64,000 bases of DNA from an uncultured Pseudomonadota bacterium (lineage in GTDB: Bacteria > Pseudomonadota > Alphaproteobacteria > Rs-D84). The DNA lies in contig CADCKW010000003.1 in the NCBI GenBank assembly GCA_902802115.1, forward strand, positions 1 through 64,000, given 5' to 3'. Both the position numbers and the translations under genes were made by a program. The notes beneath the pieces are model-generated. The model did not search any database. It worked only from the letters and a program-made list of their open reading frames with translations, and was not told the DNA's origin. Positions 53,099 to 62,012 of this stretch are shown here, piece after piece. Numbering within the stretch: the stretch's first letter is position 1; the number at the start of each line of letters is the position of its first letter.

Positions 53099-54244
53099 TT
53101 GTTTTATAAACCGTTTATCTTTGGTATTTTGTCTGCTTGGCTGTGTTTTGGATACACCATGGCGGACGAACAAAACCAAACAGACGCCACACAGGTTGCA
53201 CAAGACCCCGAAGTCAGCAATATAAATAACACTTTGGAAATATTGGGCTGGTGCGATTTGGACGAAATTAAAAATGCCACTATCGACGAAGATGATGATG
53301 AAGATGATGAAGAATCTGATTTGAGTTCCAGACAAATTCAATATATTCAAATATGCCAACATATGAAAAATATAAACGCATTAGAGGCAGAGTTATCTGC
53401 TAATACATCTGCGTTGGAAGAAAATTATCAAAACATGCAAGACAAAGAAACATCTTTTGAAAATCGTATGTTGGGTGCCGCCGGCATGGGAACGGTTGGT
53501 ATCGGTGGCATGATGGCGGCAAGCGCATTGGCCGAACAAAATACTGATAAATCTGCCGAAGATGATATGCGCGCATATTTGGCAACTATGCAATGCAAGG
53601 TTGGAAATAATACTTATTCTGGGGGAACAACTGGTATAGAGGTTGGCGGTGCAAACCAATTAATAAATATGTATCAACAATATGCAGAATTGGCCGCTGA
53701 TTTAAAAGAACGCAAAAATGCCTTGGGTTTAACCCCGGGTATAGAGGCGGAAATCGTTATAGACAAGGCAGCATCTGGGTTATATGACGATGTAGGGACA
53801 GGTATTGGTTCAGGCGCATACGCATCAATTGCACGCGCTTTGCAAGACCCAAATGGTGCAGACGCGCAAAAATGGAACGAACAAAAAAATTCTGCATCAA
53901 CAAAATTAAAAACAGGTGCGACTGTGGCGGCGGTTGGCGCGGTGGCGAGTGCAGTTGCAAATTACGCAATGAATCACAATAACAAAGACAAATCCCAGGA
54001 ATTATTGGCACAACGCGCAGAAATAAAAGATAAATTTAATACCTTAATCAATCAAATTATCGCAGACTGCAATAAAAACATCGCAGATGCAAAGGCAAAT
54101 ATTCCTGCCGAAGATGAATATGTTGAAGAAGACACAAATCCATTAACTTATCAGCAATATGTTGAAATGATAAACGGTATGCAACCGTTAAAAGATGCAA
54201 CAGAAATCAGCAAAATAAAGGATATTCCTGTATGCAGAAAATAA
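53099..54244 (+). CDS. Exported protein with acidic segment, unknown function
   Basis: 381 residues, start TTG at 53099 with GGGAG four bases upstream. The signal peptide ends at YTMA (residue 22). A very acidic segment follows (DEDDDEDDEESD near 63), then predicted helices with coiled-coil character (ALEAELSANTSALEENYQNMQ) and two hydrophobic Gly/Ala-rich stretches that could be membrane-associated (GMGTVGIGGMMAASALA, TVAAVGAVASAVANYA). Cys are few. It overlaps the next gene by 13 bases, so translation of the two is coupled. Confidence 0.8.
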   Translation: MFYKPFIFGILSAWLCFGYTMADEQNQTDATQVAQDPEVSNINNTLEILGWCDLDEIKNATIDEDDDEDDEESDLSSRQIQYIQICQHMKNINALEAELSANTSALEENYQNMQDKETSFENRMLGAAGMGTVGIGGMMAASALAEQNTDKSAEDDMRAYLATMQCKVGNNTYSGGTTGIEVGGANQLINMYQQYAELAADLKERKNALGLTPGIEAEIVIDKAASGLYDDVGTGIGSGAYASIARALQDPNGADAQKWNEQKNSASTKLKTGATVAAVGAVASAVANYAMNHNNKDKSQELLAQRAEIKDKFNTLINQIIADCNKNIADAKANIPAEDEYVEEDTNPLTYQQYVEMINGMQPLKDATEISKIKDIPVCRK

Positions 54245-56121
54245 CTATAAGACTTTTGATATTATTGTGCTGTAGTTTGGTGATATCCTTACCTGCTTGG
54301 TCTGCATTGCCAAATGGATGCAGCAATTTTACTGAAACAAATGACGGACAAAAGGTTCAAGGACGTGATGCCAAAAGAATGGGAATTAAAAAATTACTTT
54401 GGCAATATCCTTGCGAAAATAATAAAGACAAAGGCATTTGTGTTGAATGGGGTGATTTGAATTTTTTATCCCATGGGCAAGCTATTGCTGCTGCTAAATC
54501 TTATGCAAAACGCAGAAACAATGTTGATGTTATTTGCTCACGCGGGCATTTTACCTGTGGAACATTTTCTAAGGATCCTCATATTGTATGTGCTGCAAAA
54601 GATCCAAAATATAACAAAGATTTCTATGAATTTATTGTTAATGAGATTTCGGAAACATCGGATTCAAAATGGCGAAAGAGTGTTGGCCTGGCACAATGTA
54701 GAACATTCTTGGTAGATAAAAATGCTAATTTTGATAAAATCGAGGTTTATAAGTATTTCGCTCCTCCACCTGAGGCTAAAGAGTTGCCCTATTCTAAAGC
54801 GATGACATGTAGTTTTTATGATGACAATTTATCTTATGACGAAAACAAAATTCGTGAAGAAGATAATTGTATGGCGATGGATGAAAGTTTGCGCGATAAT
54901 TTTGGTTTTGAAATTCTGCGCAGATACGAATCTAAACGCGGTTTTGTACCGGTAATTTGTACAATCAATTTTGGAAACATAGGAAGCTTTGATGAACAAA
55001 AAAAGTGCAATGATATGATGACCAACCATACCAATGTTGATAACAATCGTTTCAGCACATTAAAAGGTACATTAAACGAAGAAATGAAAGCATGGTTGGC
55101 CGGTTATGTTCAACGCGAATTAGATGAGCCTTTAAAAACGTTTTCTTGCAAAGATGCTTTTTCACCCTGCAATACTGGACTTATTAAAAATCAAACTGAC
55201 GATATTTTGGATTGTACTGCTAATGGCAAACTAATCAGATTCAGATTTGATAGTTTGAGCACAGGCTCAAAACAACAAAAAAAACGAACAAGCAGCGCGA
55301 TGCAGTGTATGAATACGCAAACCGGTGAATTTGACGGACGACGTTGTCGTGGCATCACAAAAAGCCAATGTGTTGGCCCAAAAGGTAATTGTGACGAGGG
55401 AAGTTTATGTGCCACAGTCCCAGGGGGAACGCGTTGGGATTCTTCATTACAGGCATGTGTTTTGAAGGCGGCAAACATGCAAGCAAATAAGGATAAAGCC
55501 ATAGATATTACATTGACTGTTGGAATCCCTGCTACATTAGTGACCGCAGAACTAGTTAGTGGTGGTTCAGCGACAGTTATTATATTCGCTGGGGTTGGCA
55601 CCGCTGCAGGTATAACATCAGAAATTATGACAGCAACACAACAAACTGCTGTACAGAAATATTTAACTAAATTAGAAAGCTGTGTATCCCCAGAATGTGT
55701 TAAAGAATTTTTGGAAGAATACCTGTCTACATTGTCGTCATACGAATACAATTTATCCGATGATGTTATCAAATCATTAGATAGTATTTTATCAAAAAAA
55801 ATCAAAATATTGACAGCTGGCGAACAGGCAAGATTTCAACGCGAAATTGATGCTGCACGTAAAAAAGACACTTATTTCGACACATTTTTTAAAAATGAAC
55901 GCGCAGAATGGACCCCGCAAGATACACAAAAAGTGATTAATATTGTTGGGTTTGTTTCAAGTTTTATTCCGTTATCAACAAAAGCAATTAATGCCGCAAG
56001 TAAATTTACACAAATGCCAAAAACAGCAAGAGCTTTGCGTAGTGCATATAAATCATTTGAAAAAGCGGGTAATGTTGTTGATAGAACAAATTCTACCATG
56101 GGTGTTTTGAATGTGAATTAA
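54232..56121 (+). CDS. Exported Cys-rich protein of unknown function (629 residues)
   Basis: 629 residues. Its start lies inside the end of the preceding gene (13-base overlap). Signal peptide to AWSA (residue 25). Many Cys in the first two thirds (CSNFTE, PCENNKDKGIC, ICSRGHFTCG, TCSFYDD, CNDMM, FSCKDAFSPC, QCVGPKGNCDEGSLC), then a hydrophobic Ala/Gly/Val stretch near 430-460 and a helical C-terminus. Disulfide-rich extracellular function is likely. No family recognised. Confidence 0.82.
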   Translation: MQKITIRLLILLCCSLVISLPAWSALPNGCSNFTETNDGQKVQGRDAKRMGIKKLLWQYPCENNKDKGICVEWGDLNFLSHGQAIAAAKSYAKRRNNVDVICSRGHFTCGTFSKDPHIVCAAKDPKYNKDFYEFIVNEISETSDSKWRKSVGLAQCRTFLVDKNANFDKIEVYKYFAPPPEAKELPYSKAMTCSFYDDNLSYDENKIREEDNCMAMDESLRDNFGFEILRRYESKRGFVPVICTINFGNIGSFDEQKKCNDMMTNHTNVDNNRFSTLKGTLNEEMKAWLAGYVQRELDEPLKTFSCKDAFSPCNTGLIKNQTDDILDCTANGKLIRFRFDSLSTGSKQQKKRTSSAMQCMNTQTGEFDGRRCRGITKSQCVGPKGNCDEGSLCATVPGGTRWDSSLQACVLKAANMQANKDKAIDITLTVGIPATLVTAELVSGGSATVIIFAGVGTAAGITSEIMTATQQTAVQKYLTKLESCVSPECVKEFLEEYLSTLSSYEYNLSDDVIKSLDSILSKKIKILTAGEQARFQREIDAARKKDTYFDTFFKNERAEWTPQDTQKVINIVGFVSSFIPLSTKAINAASKFTQMPKTARALRSAYKSFEKAGNVVDRTNSTMGVLNVN

Positions 56122-56210
56122 TGTATCAACGGTTGCCAAGATGCCTGTGACAAATAATTCTGTCGTTTATTTGGTTTTTAACGAACAGATGCTTTTGTGC
56201 AAATAAAAAC

Positions 56211-56239
56211 TTGACTTTTCGGGGGTGAAGTATCATAAT
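56211..56239 (+). promoter_or_regulatory. Strong promoter of the rpsP operon
   Basis: TTGACT (56211-56216), 17 bases, CATAAT (56234-56239). Confidence 0.75.
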
Positions 56240-56245
56240 ACCCCT

Positions 56246-56380
56246 GCAAATCCCAAAGATTGCCATTTCAAACACCCCTGCGTGCGGTATGCACGAGGAA
56301 CACTCTCCGGCGAGTTTCGCCCTGGGTGTCGGTTTTCTTTGTGGTTTTAACAGATAACTTTTTAACAAGGAGTAATATAC
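56246..56380 (+). promoter_or_regulatory. Structured leader of the rpsP operon, possible attenuator
   Basis: The 135-base leader folds as ACACCC closing on GGGTGT, enclosing CGTGC-GGTAT-GCACG and GGCGA-GTT-TCGCC. The closing stem is followed by CGGTTTTCTTT, a weak T-rich tail, as in an attenuator. AAGGAG precedes the ATG. Confidence 0.5.
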
Positions 56381-56827
56381 ATGGCAACAGTTATCCGCTT
56401 GGCACGTTATGGTGCAAAAAAACGCCCTTATTATCACATTGTTGTGACAGATTCACGCAATGCACGTAATTCTGGTAATATTTTAGAGGTTGTTGGTAAA
56501 TACAACCCTATGTTAGCCAAAGACGACGAAAAACGCGTCATTTTGAAAATTGACGAATTGAAAGCATGGTTGGCCAAGGGTGCAAAACCTTCGGACCGCG
56601 TCTATAAATTTATGGTAAATGCTGGTTTGGCAACTGCAAAACCAATTCCAACACAAACCAAAAAGAATTTACCAAGCGAAAAAACACAACAAAAGGCAAA
56701 AGACAAAGCTGACAAGTTGGCAAAAATCGCCGAAGAAAAAGCCGCTGCAGAGGCCGCAGCCAAGGCAGCCACAGAGGCACCAGCCGAAGCCCCAGCTGAA
56801 GCACCTGCCGAAACAGTTGCGGAGTAA
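56381..56827 (+). CDS. rpsP: 30S ribosomal protein S16, long form
   Basis: 148 residues. The S16 core (1-80: [30 protein letters not shown]) is normal. The tail (about 90-148) is Lys/Ala/Pro/Glu-rich low complexity ([16 protein letters not shown]), longer than usual. First gene of the operon. Confidence 0.97.
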   Translation: MATVIRLARYGAKKRPYYHIVVTDSRNARNSGNILEVVGKYNPMLAKDDEKRVILKIDELKAWLAKGAKPSDRVYKFMVNAGLATAKPIPTQTKKNLPSEKTQQKAKDKADKLAKIAEEKAAAEAAAKAATEAPAEAPAEAPAETVAE

Positions 56828-56834
56828 TAATTAC

Positions 56835-57287
56835 ATGCAAAATAGACCGAAGTATTCCGATTTAGAATTAAAACACGCGTTAAGCGATGTGTTCGCTTCG
56901 GTCTATTTTATTGATAAACGCGCAAAGAAAAAACTGAACGATAGTTATTTTTTGAACTTTGACAGTTTAATTGCCTATGCACGCGAAAATCATATTGACG
57001 AAATGCAATATATTCGCAGTATCCAACAAGATTTATTAACCATACCGCAAACATATTTGGCGCGCCCTTTCTATACCAAATATGAATTAAAACGCGCAAT
57101 GACAAATGTGTTTAATTCTGTGTATTTTGATGATTTATCTGCAAAAATCAATATACAAGACAGTTATTTCTTGAATTTTGATTCTTTTGTAAATTATGCG
57201 CAAAAACATAATATCGACCCAATGAATCATATAAACGGTATTCGCGATATGCTGTTGGAATTACCTGGCTGTCACGAAAGAGCATAA
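56835..57287 (+). CDS. Internally duplicated helical protein in the rpsP operon
   Basis: 150 residues, ATG at 56835 eight bases after the rpsP stop. It consists of two similar halves of about 65 residues: ELKHALSDVFASVYF...DSYFLNFDSLIAYAREN and ELKRAMTNVFNSVYF...DSYFLNFDSFVNYAQKH (parts). Soluble, mostly helical, no Cys except near the end. A ribosomal-operon position suggests a tie to translation. No family recognised. Confidence 0.8.
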   Translation: MQNRPKYSDLELKHALSDVFASVYFIDKRAKKKLNDSYFLNFDSLIAYARENHIDEMQYIRSIQQDLLTIPQTYLARPFYTKYELKRAMTNVFNSVYFDDLSAKINIQDSYFLNFDSFVNYAQKHNIDPMNHINGIRDMLLELPGCHERA

Positions 57288-57297
57288 GGGTAAAATT

Positions 57298-57504
57298 ATG
57301 AGTAATGTTAATTGCCCGTACGATAGTCAATATTGCCAGAAAAAAGACCAGATATTTTCTGGGTGGGTAAAAATCGTGACAAACTATACAATGCCCCAAC
57401 CCATAAATCCTGATGATTTTTCAGGTTGTCCAGGGGTTAAAACCTGTGCCAGACATCCCGAGTTTTTATCAAACCAAAGGTCCAAAGGTCATGAACGACA
57501 ATAA
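57298..57504 (+). CDS. Small Cys-rich protein in the rpsP operon
   Basis: 68 residues, ATG with AAGGG upstream. Cys pairs CPYDSQYC and GCPGVKTC suggest a small metal or disulfide site. The end overlaps the rimM start by 14 bases, which supports real translation. No family recognised. Confidence 0.6.
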   Translation: MSNVNCPYDSQYCQKKDQIFSGWVKIVTNYTMPQPINPDDFSGCPGVKTCARHPEFLSNQRSKGHERQ

Positions 57505-57955
57505 AAAAATTTTGGTTGGTAAAATTGTTGCAATGCAAGGTGTGCGTGGTGATGTGCGTATTCAAACATACACTGAAAACCCGGCAGATTTTCAAAAATT
57601 CAAAATTCAAAGTTCAAAGTTTAATCCTGATGATTTCAAATTCATTCGTGTTTTGCCTAATTCATCTGTGATTATTGCACACATCAACGGATTTGAAGAC
57701 CGAACGTCAGCCGAGGCTTTGCGCGGAACAGAATTATTTGTCGCGCGCAATGATTTACCAGACACAAAACCCGGCGAATATTACCAGGCCGATTTAATTG
57801 GATTTACAGTTATACAAAATGGTGAAAAGGTCGGCATTATTTCAGGATTTCAAAACTTTGGCGCAGGCGATATTATCGAAACATCTGTCGGCAATATGTA
57901 TTCGTTCAAAGGCGCAGAAGTTGATTTAAACAATAAAACTGTGACAGTAAAATAG
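57491..57955 (+). CDS. rimM: 16S rRNA processing protein RimM
   Basis: 154 residues from the ATG at 57491. Ribosome maturation factor that binds the 30S head and S19. RimM N-terminal domain (VGKIVAMQGVRGDVRIQ, with GVRGDVRI) and C-terminal PRC-barrel (EYYQADLIGFTV). Between rpsP and trmD as in most bacteria, though with extra small genes. Confidence 0.93.
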   Translation: MNDNKKILVGKIVAMQGVRGDVRIQTYTENPADFQKFKIQSSKFNPDDFKFIRVLPNSSVIIAHINGFEDRTSAEALRGTELFVARNDLPDTKPGEYYQADLIGFTVIQNGEKVGIISGFQNFGAGDIIETSVGNMYSFKGAEVDLNNKTVTVK

Positions 57956-57967
57956 AGGTATATTGTT

Positions 57968-58204
57968 ATGAGTAATAAAAGTTCAACAATGGTTGAAGTA
58001 GATGTGACACCCGTTTCTTTTCAATGCTATGATACAGGCGAATGCCCTGCAATTAATGTATTGAAAAACGAAATGCCGTCTGTAAAAATCGAACCCAGAA
58101 ACGATGGGACATTTATTGCAAAATGCCCTATTCCTGACTATCCAAGAGCACAACAAACCGTTAATACTATTTGTATGGGCTGTCGCGCACGCGGGGTTAG
58201 ATAA
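57968..58204 (+). CDS. Small Cys-rich protein between rimM and trmD (1)
   Basis: 78 residues, AGAGG before the ATG. Cys at QCYDTGEC, AKCPIPDY, ICMGC. Zinc-ribbon-like spacing but unpaired. No signal peptide. No family recognised. Confidence 0.6.
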   Translation: MSNKSSTMVEVDVTPVSFQCYDTGECPAINVLKNEMPSVKIEPRNDGTFIAKCPIPDYPRAQQTVNTICMGCRARGVR

Positions 58205-58238
58205 CAACAAAAAAGTAAAAAAAAAAGAAGTATCAATT

Positions 58239-58529
58239 ATGACCGAAAGATTTAAACCTTACTATTTTAAAGCCTTTTATGTTAACAATAATCTGGAACC
58301 ACTGATAACAACAAAATGTTCAGAAATTGAAGAAGTGTGCCCTGTCTTGGTGTATGGCAAGAAACAAAATATGAATATACAAGAAGGATTTTCCTTAAAA
58401 ATGATAGGTTTTTACAAAGTCCAAGTAACAGACAAGCATATTTTTAGGGTGGTTGGCGCCCAAAATCAATTAAAACAAAATATTTGTGATATATGCAACG
58501 AATGCCAAACCAAGAAAAAAACAAGATAA
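58239..58529 (+). CDS. Small Cys-rich protein between rimM and trmD (2)
   Basis: 96 residues from the ATG at 58239 (AAGAAG upstream); the longer open frame upstream overlaps the previous gene. Contains KCSEIEEVC and a terminal CDICNEC cluster. Lys-rich. It ends four bases before trmD. No family recognised. Confidence 0.6.
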   Translation: MTERFKPYYFKAFYVNNNLEPLITTKCSEIEEVCPVLVYGKKQNMNIQEGFSLKMIGFYKVQVTDKHIFRVVGAQNQLKQNICDICNECQTKKKTR

Positions 58530-58532
58530 AAA

Positions 58533-59219
58533 ATGCATTTTAATATATTGACCATTTTTCCTGAATTATTCCCTGGCACACTGGGTGCGGGTGTGGTTGG
58601 TCGCGCATTAAACAAAAATATTTGGTCGATGGATATTATAAACATTCGCGATTTTGCCATAAATAATTATGGCAGTGTTGATGACGAACAATTTGGTGGT
58701 GGCGCAGGTATGGTTATGCGACCTGACGTGTTGGGCGACGCATTGGATTCTGTTAAAAACAAAGGTAAAATCATATACTTTTCGCCACGCGGTAATGTTT
58801 TAAATCAAAAACGCGTGCGCGAATTTGTCGCCGATAAAGATGCGACATATACCCTGATTTGTGGCAGATATGAAGGCATTGATGAACGCGTTTTACAAGA
58901 ATACGATGTGTTGGAAATTTCTGTGGGGGATTATATTTTATCCGGTGGCGAAATTGCCGCGCAGATTTTTATTGACAGTTGCGTTCGCGTGATGGATAAT
59001 GTGTTGCACGGTGGCGCAGATTCCACCAATAATGAAAGTTTCGAAATCGGCGGGTTAGAATGGCCGTTATATACCCGTCCGTCAGTATGGCGCGGACACA
59101 AAGTCCCAGAAGTCCTGCTGTCCGGTCACCACGGCAATATCGAACGGTGGCGGAATCAACAATCGGACGAAATAACAAAACAAAGACGTCCGGATTTAAT
59201 AAAGGAAAACAAAAAATGA
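58533..59219 (+). CDS. trmD: tRNA (guanine-37-N1)-methyltransferase
   Basis: 228 residues. SPOUT-fold methyltransferase that modifies G37 next to the anticodon to keep the reading frame. Knot motifs: IFYFSPRG-type ([11 protein letters not shown]), [22 protein letters not shown]. The C-terminal helical domain ends in [11 protein letters not shown]. Stop overlaps the rplS start (ATGA). Confidence 0.97.
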   Translation: MHFNILTIFPELFPGTLGAGVVGRALNKNIWSMDIINIRDFAINNYGSVDDEQFGGGAGMVMRPDVLGDALDSVKNKGKIIYFSPRGNVLNQKRVREFVADKDATYTLICGRYEGIDERVLQEYDVLEISVGDYILSGGEIAAQIFIDSCVRVMDNVLHGGADSTNNESFEIGGLEWPLYTRPSVWRGHKVPEVLLSGHHGNIERWRNQQSDEITKQRRPDLIKENKK

Positions 59220-59605
59220 ATATTTTGAAAAAAATTGAAGCAGAACAAGTCGCAAAAATGAAAGGTGATAAAGTTATCCCTAACTTTAAAGCTGGTGACA
59301 CAGTAAAAGTTCATGTCAAAATTAAAGATGGCGATAAATTCCGTATCCAAATGTTCGAAGGCGTTGTTATCGCACGCGATGGTGGAACGGGGAATAACGC
59401 ATCATTTACAGTTCGTCGTGAATCTTATGGTGTTGGTGTTGAACGTAAGTTCCCATTATATTCACCTGCGATTGAAAAAATCGAAAAGGTTCGTATCGGT
59501 CGTGTTCGTCGTGCTAAATTGTTCTTTTTACGCAAATTGTCTGGTAAAAAGGCTCGTATTGTCGAAGATTTGGCGGCAACATCGGCAGAAAAATCGGCAA
59601 AATAA
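59216..59605 (+). CDS. rplS: 50S ribosomal protein L19
   Basis: 129 residues, AAAGGA nine bases before the ATG. L19 motifs [39 protein letters not shown] and [17 protein letters not shown] are all present. Last gene of the rpsP operon, followed by a terminator. Confidence 0.97.
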   Translation: MNILKKIEAEQVAKMKGDKVIPNFKAGDTVKVHVKIKDGDKFRIQMFEGVVIARDGGTGNNASFTVRRESYGVGVERKFPLYSPAIEKIEKVRIGRVRRAKLFFLRKLSGKKARIVEDLAATSAEKSAK

Positions 59606-59627
59606 TTTTTGCAAAAATATAAAAAAA

Positions 59628-59656
59628 AGGACCGCGATTTCGTGGTTCTTTTTTTA
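59628..59656 (+). terminator. Terminator of the rpsP operon
   Basis: AGGACCGCG (59628-59636) pairs with CGTGGTTCT (59641-59649) and is followed by seven T. Confidence 0.8.
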
Positions 59657-59670
59657 TTAAATTTAATAAA

Positions 59671-59699
59671 TTGACTTATGCGTCTTATGTTTGTAAAAT
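59671..59699 (+). promoter_or_regulatory. Promoter of the DUF2155 gene; start falls on the ATG
   Basis: TTGACT (59671-59676), 17 bases, TAAAAT (59694-59699). Predicted start 59705-59707, at the A of the ATG at 59707. Confidence 0.6.
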
Positions 59700-59706
59700 T
59701 ATGGTC

Positions 59707-60066
59707 ATGAAAAAATTTATAAAGATTTTTGTTGTTTTTGCTTTGATTATGCCGGCTGTTCCCCATGGCGCAGACGCATATATCGACCACGAAAACGCTG
59801 TGTTGCGCGTTTTAAACAAGGCCGCCGGCAAGGCACAAAACCTGCGCGTGCCTGTGGGGTATTCTGTAAATCACGAAAAATTAAATATTGCTGTGCGTTC
59901 TTGCAAGCAAACAGACCCATTTGATGCAGAAAATCATTTTGCCTTTGTCGAGATTTTTGACGGAAACGCCAATCAAATATTTGGTGGTTGGATGAATAAA
60001 AACGAACCAGGCAATAATCCACTGCAAAATCCAGACTATGATGTTTGGTTGATAAACTGTGAATAA
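59707..60066 (+). CDS. DUF2155 exported protein
   Basis: 119 residues from the ATG at 59707; an ATG at 59701 would be upstream of the predicted start. Signal peptide to GADA (residue 24). The mature domain has the DUF2155 motifs VLRVLNKAAGK, LNIAVRSCKQTDP, GGWMNKNEPGNNPLQNPDYDVWLINC (in part: GGWMNKNEP, YDVWLINC), typical of alphaproteobacterial periplasmic proteins. No ribosome site upstream, so the mRNA may be leaderless. Confidence 0.88.
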   Translation: MKKFIKIFVVFALIMPAVPHGADAYIDHENAVLRVLNKAAGKAQNLRVPVGYSVNHEKLNIAVRSCKQTDPFDAENHFAFVEIFDGNANQIFGGWMNKNEPGNNPLQNPDYDVWLINCE

Positions 60067-60084
60067 TTTAACAAGGGGGGAAAA

Positions 60085-60405
60085 ATGAAAAAAACTATCG
60101 ATTTTTTAAAAAGAAATTTCAAATTGATTATTGGAATTGCTGTATTGGTTTTGGTTATTGCGATTTTCTTTGCTGTTAAATCTAAATCTGTGGGATTGGA
60201 AAACGGAAATTTGCAAAAATGGACTCTTGCATCAGTTGAGGCCAAAGTATCAACAGTGCAATCTTTGACCAATAATACCAAAGATGCTGATTTAATTGTG
60301 CAATGCGTTGATAAAATGTCCAGTTTTAATGATTCTGGGGAATTTGCAGTTCGCGATGCGATAAAGTTATGCAATATGGGTATTCAATTACGGGAAAATA
60401 ATTAA
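60085..60405 (+). CDS. Membrane-anchored small protein before tsaD
   Basis: 106 residues, GGGGGG before the ATG. A basic N-terminus, one membrane helix (about 14-32), then a soluble helical part with three Cys (VQCVDKM, LCNMG). Two bases before tsaD. No family recognised. Confidence 0.7.
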   Translation: MKKTIDFLKRNFKLIIGIAVLVLVIAIFFAVKSKSVGLENGNLQKWTLASVEAKVSTVQSLTNNTKDADLIVQCVDKMSSFNDSGEFAVRDAIKLCNMGIQLRENN

Positions 60406-60407
60406 AA

Positions 60408-61541
60408 ATGCAAAATAATGATGATGATAAATTGATAAAAATTGATATGGGCACATTACAAAGTAATGTCGCGCCAAACAAAGATTCTGTGTTATGTTTA
60501 GGCATTGAATCGTCGTGTGATGAAACATCGGCGGCGATTGTGGATTCTAACAGAAATGTGTTATCTCATATTATTTATTCACAAATACCAGAACATCAAA
60601 AATACGGTGGTGTGGTGCCTGAATTGGCGGCACGCGCGCATATTTTGGCAATTGACACTGTAATCAACCAGACTTTACAAGCCGCTGGTAAAACAATTAA
60701 CGATATTGATGTTATTGCCGCAACGGCGGGTCCGGGACTCATTGGTGGCGTATTGGTTGGTTGGTTGGCGGCAACAGGTATTGCCCAGGCAACAAAAAAA
60801 CCACTGGTTGCGGTTAATCATTTGGAAGGACACGCGTTGGTTCCCCGGTTATCTGCGACCGCGGCAAATGGAATTGGCGCGGGCGCATCGGTTGATTTTC
60901 CATATTTACTGATGCTGGCATCGGGTGGGCATTGCCAGATTTTATTGGTTCGCGGTGTTGGTCAATACGAGTTAATCGGTCAAACCATAGATGACAGCGC
61001 AGGTGAAGCTTTTGACAAGGTTTCTAAGATGTTAGGATTGGGATATCCGGGCGGTCCAATTGTTGATAAACGCGCAAGCTCAGGCAATCCAAAACGTTTT
61101 AACTTTCCACGTCCATTATGTGATAAACCAGGCTGTGATTTTTCGTTTAGTGGCATTAAAACCGCGGCACGCATTATGTTGGATAAAAACACCCAACCCA
61201 TTGATGATGCGTTTATAAATGATTTCTGCGCATCTTTCCAGGCGGCTGTGGTTGATTGTATTATAAACAGATTAAATCACGCGATGGCGACCGATGTTGT
61301 TCGTGCGGCAAATCCAAAAACTTTGGTTGTTGCCGGTGGCGTTGCGAAAAACAGTGCTATACGTGCGGCAATGGAAAACCTGGCAGATGCACATAATATG
61401 ATTTTTGCGGCACCGCCAATGAATTTATGCACCGACAATGGCGCAATGATTGCGTGGGCTGGAATCGAAAATTGGCGCATTGGGAATATTGTTCGCGAAC
61501 CTGTGGCACCCCGCCCCCGTTGGCCATTGACCGAATTATAG
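60408..61541 (+). CDS. tsaD: tRNA N6-threonylcarbamoyladenosine transferase subunit TsaD
   Basis: 377 residues, with about 24 extra residues at the N-terminus (MQNNDDDKLIKIDMG). Transfers threonylcarbamoyl to A37 of ANN-decoding tRNAs. Metal ligands in HLEGH (His138, His142); ASGGHCQILL and VAGGVAKN are the nucleotide-binding motifs of the ASKHA fold. tsaB and tsaE are not in the window. Confidence 0.96.
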   Translation: MQNNDDDKLIKIDMGTLQSNVAPNKDSVLCLGIESSCDETSAAIVDSNRNVLSHIIYSQIPEHQKYGGVVPELAARAHILAIDTVINQTLQAAGKTINDIDVIAATAGPGLIGGVLVGWLAATGIAQATKKPLVAVNHLEGHALVPRLSATAANGIGAGASVDFPYLLMLASGGHCQILLVRGVGQYELIGQTIDDSAGEAFDKVSKMLGLGYPGGPIVDKRASSGNPKRFNFPRPLCDKPGCDFSFSGIKTAARIMLDKNTQPIDDAFINDFCASFQAAVVDCIINRLNHAMATDVVRAANPKTLVVAGGVAKNSAIRAAMENLADAHNMIFAAPPMNLCTDNGAMIAWAGIENWRIGNIVREPVAPRPRWPLTEL

Positions 61542-61553
61542 GAAACAAAACCC

Positions 61554-62009
61554 ATGTTGAACAAAGAACAATATAAATTAGCAACAGAAAAATTAAAGTC
61601 CAAAATGCCTGCGTTTTCTGGGTATTATGACGATGCAAAATATTCTTTGACAACATTGGTTGAAACAATTCGTGCGGTTATGCCAGTGGCAGATGTTAGA
61701 AATGTCTTTGTTGATGTTAAAAAACCTGTTAGTTATGCCAGTGGATTTTGCGCACTGAATTCTTATGCAATATATAATTTAACCGGTGGCGATAAATATT
61801 GGGAATATTATCATATTTCGTCAAAATACGGTTTTGATAAAGATGTTTGTTATTTGAAAAACAAGAAAAATGGAAAGTTTTTATATCTGGGCGATATTCA
61901 AGATATCCCGTATGATATGGGTCACCCGATTGATAATAAAAAATTTAAATGCCCAAATGGCGAACTTTATACCGCGTTAATAAAACAAATTGCCAACAAT
62001 AAAGAATAA
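61554..62009 (+). CDS. Soluble protein of unknown function between tsaD and xseA
   Basis: 151 residues. No signal or membrane segment. Helical N-terminus, then aromatic and Lys-rich beta-like part (YASGFCALNSYAIYN, YWEYYHISSKYG). Cys at FCALN, VCYLK, FKCPN. It ends four bases before xseA. No family recognised. Confidence 0.7.
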   Translation: MLNKEQYKLATEKLKSKMPAFSGYYDDAKYSLTTLVETIRAVMPVADVRNVFVDVKKPVSYASGFCALNSYAIYNLTGGDKYWEYYHISSKYGFDKDVCYLKNKKNGKFLYLGDIQDIPYDMGHPIDNKKFKCPNGELYTALIKQIANNKE

Positions 62010-62012
62010 AAA

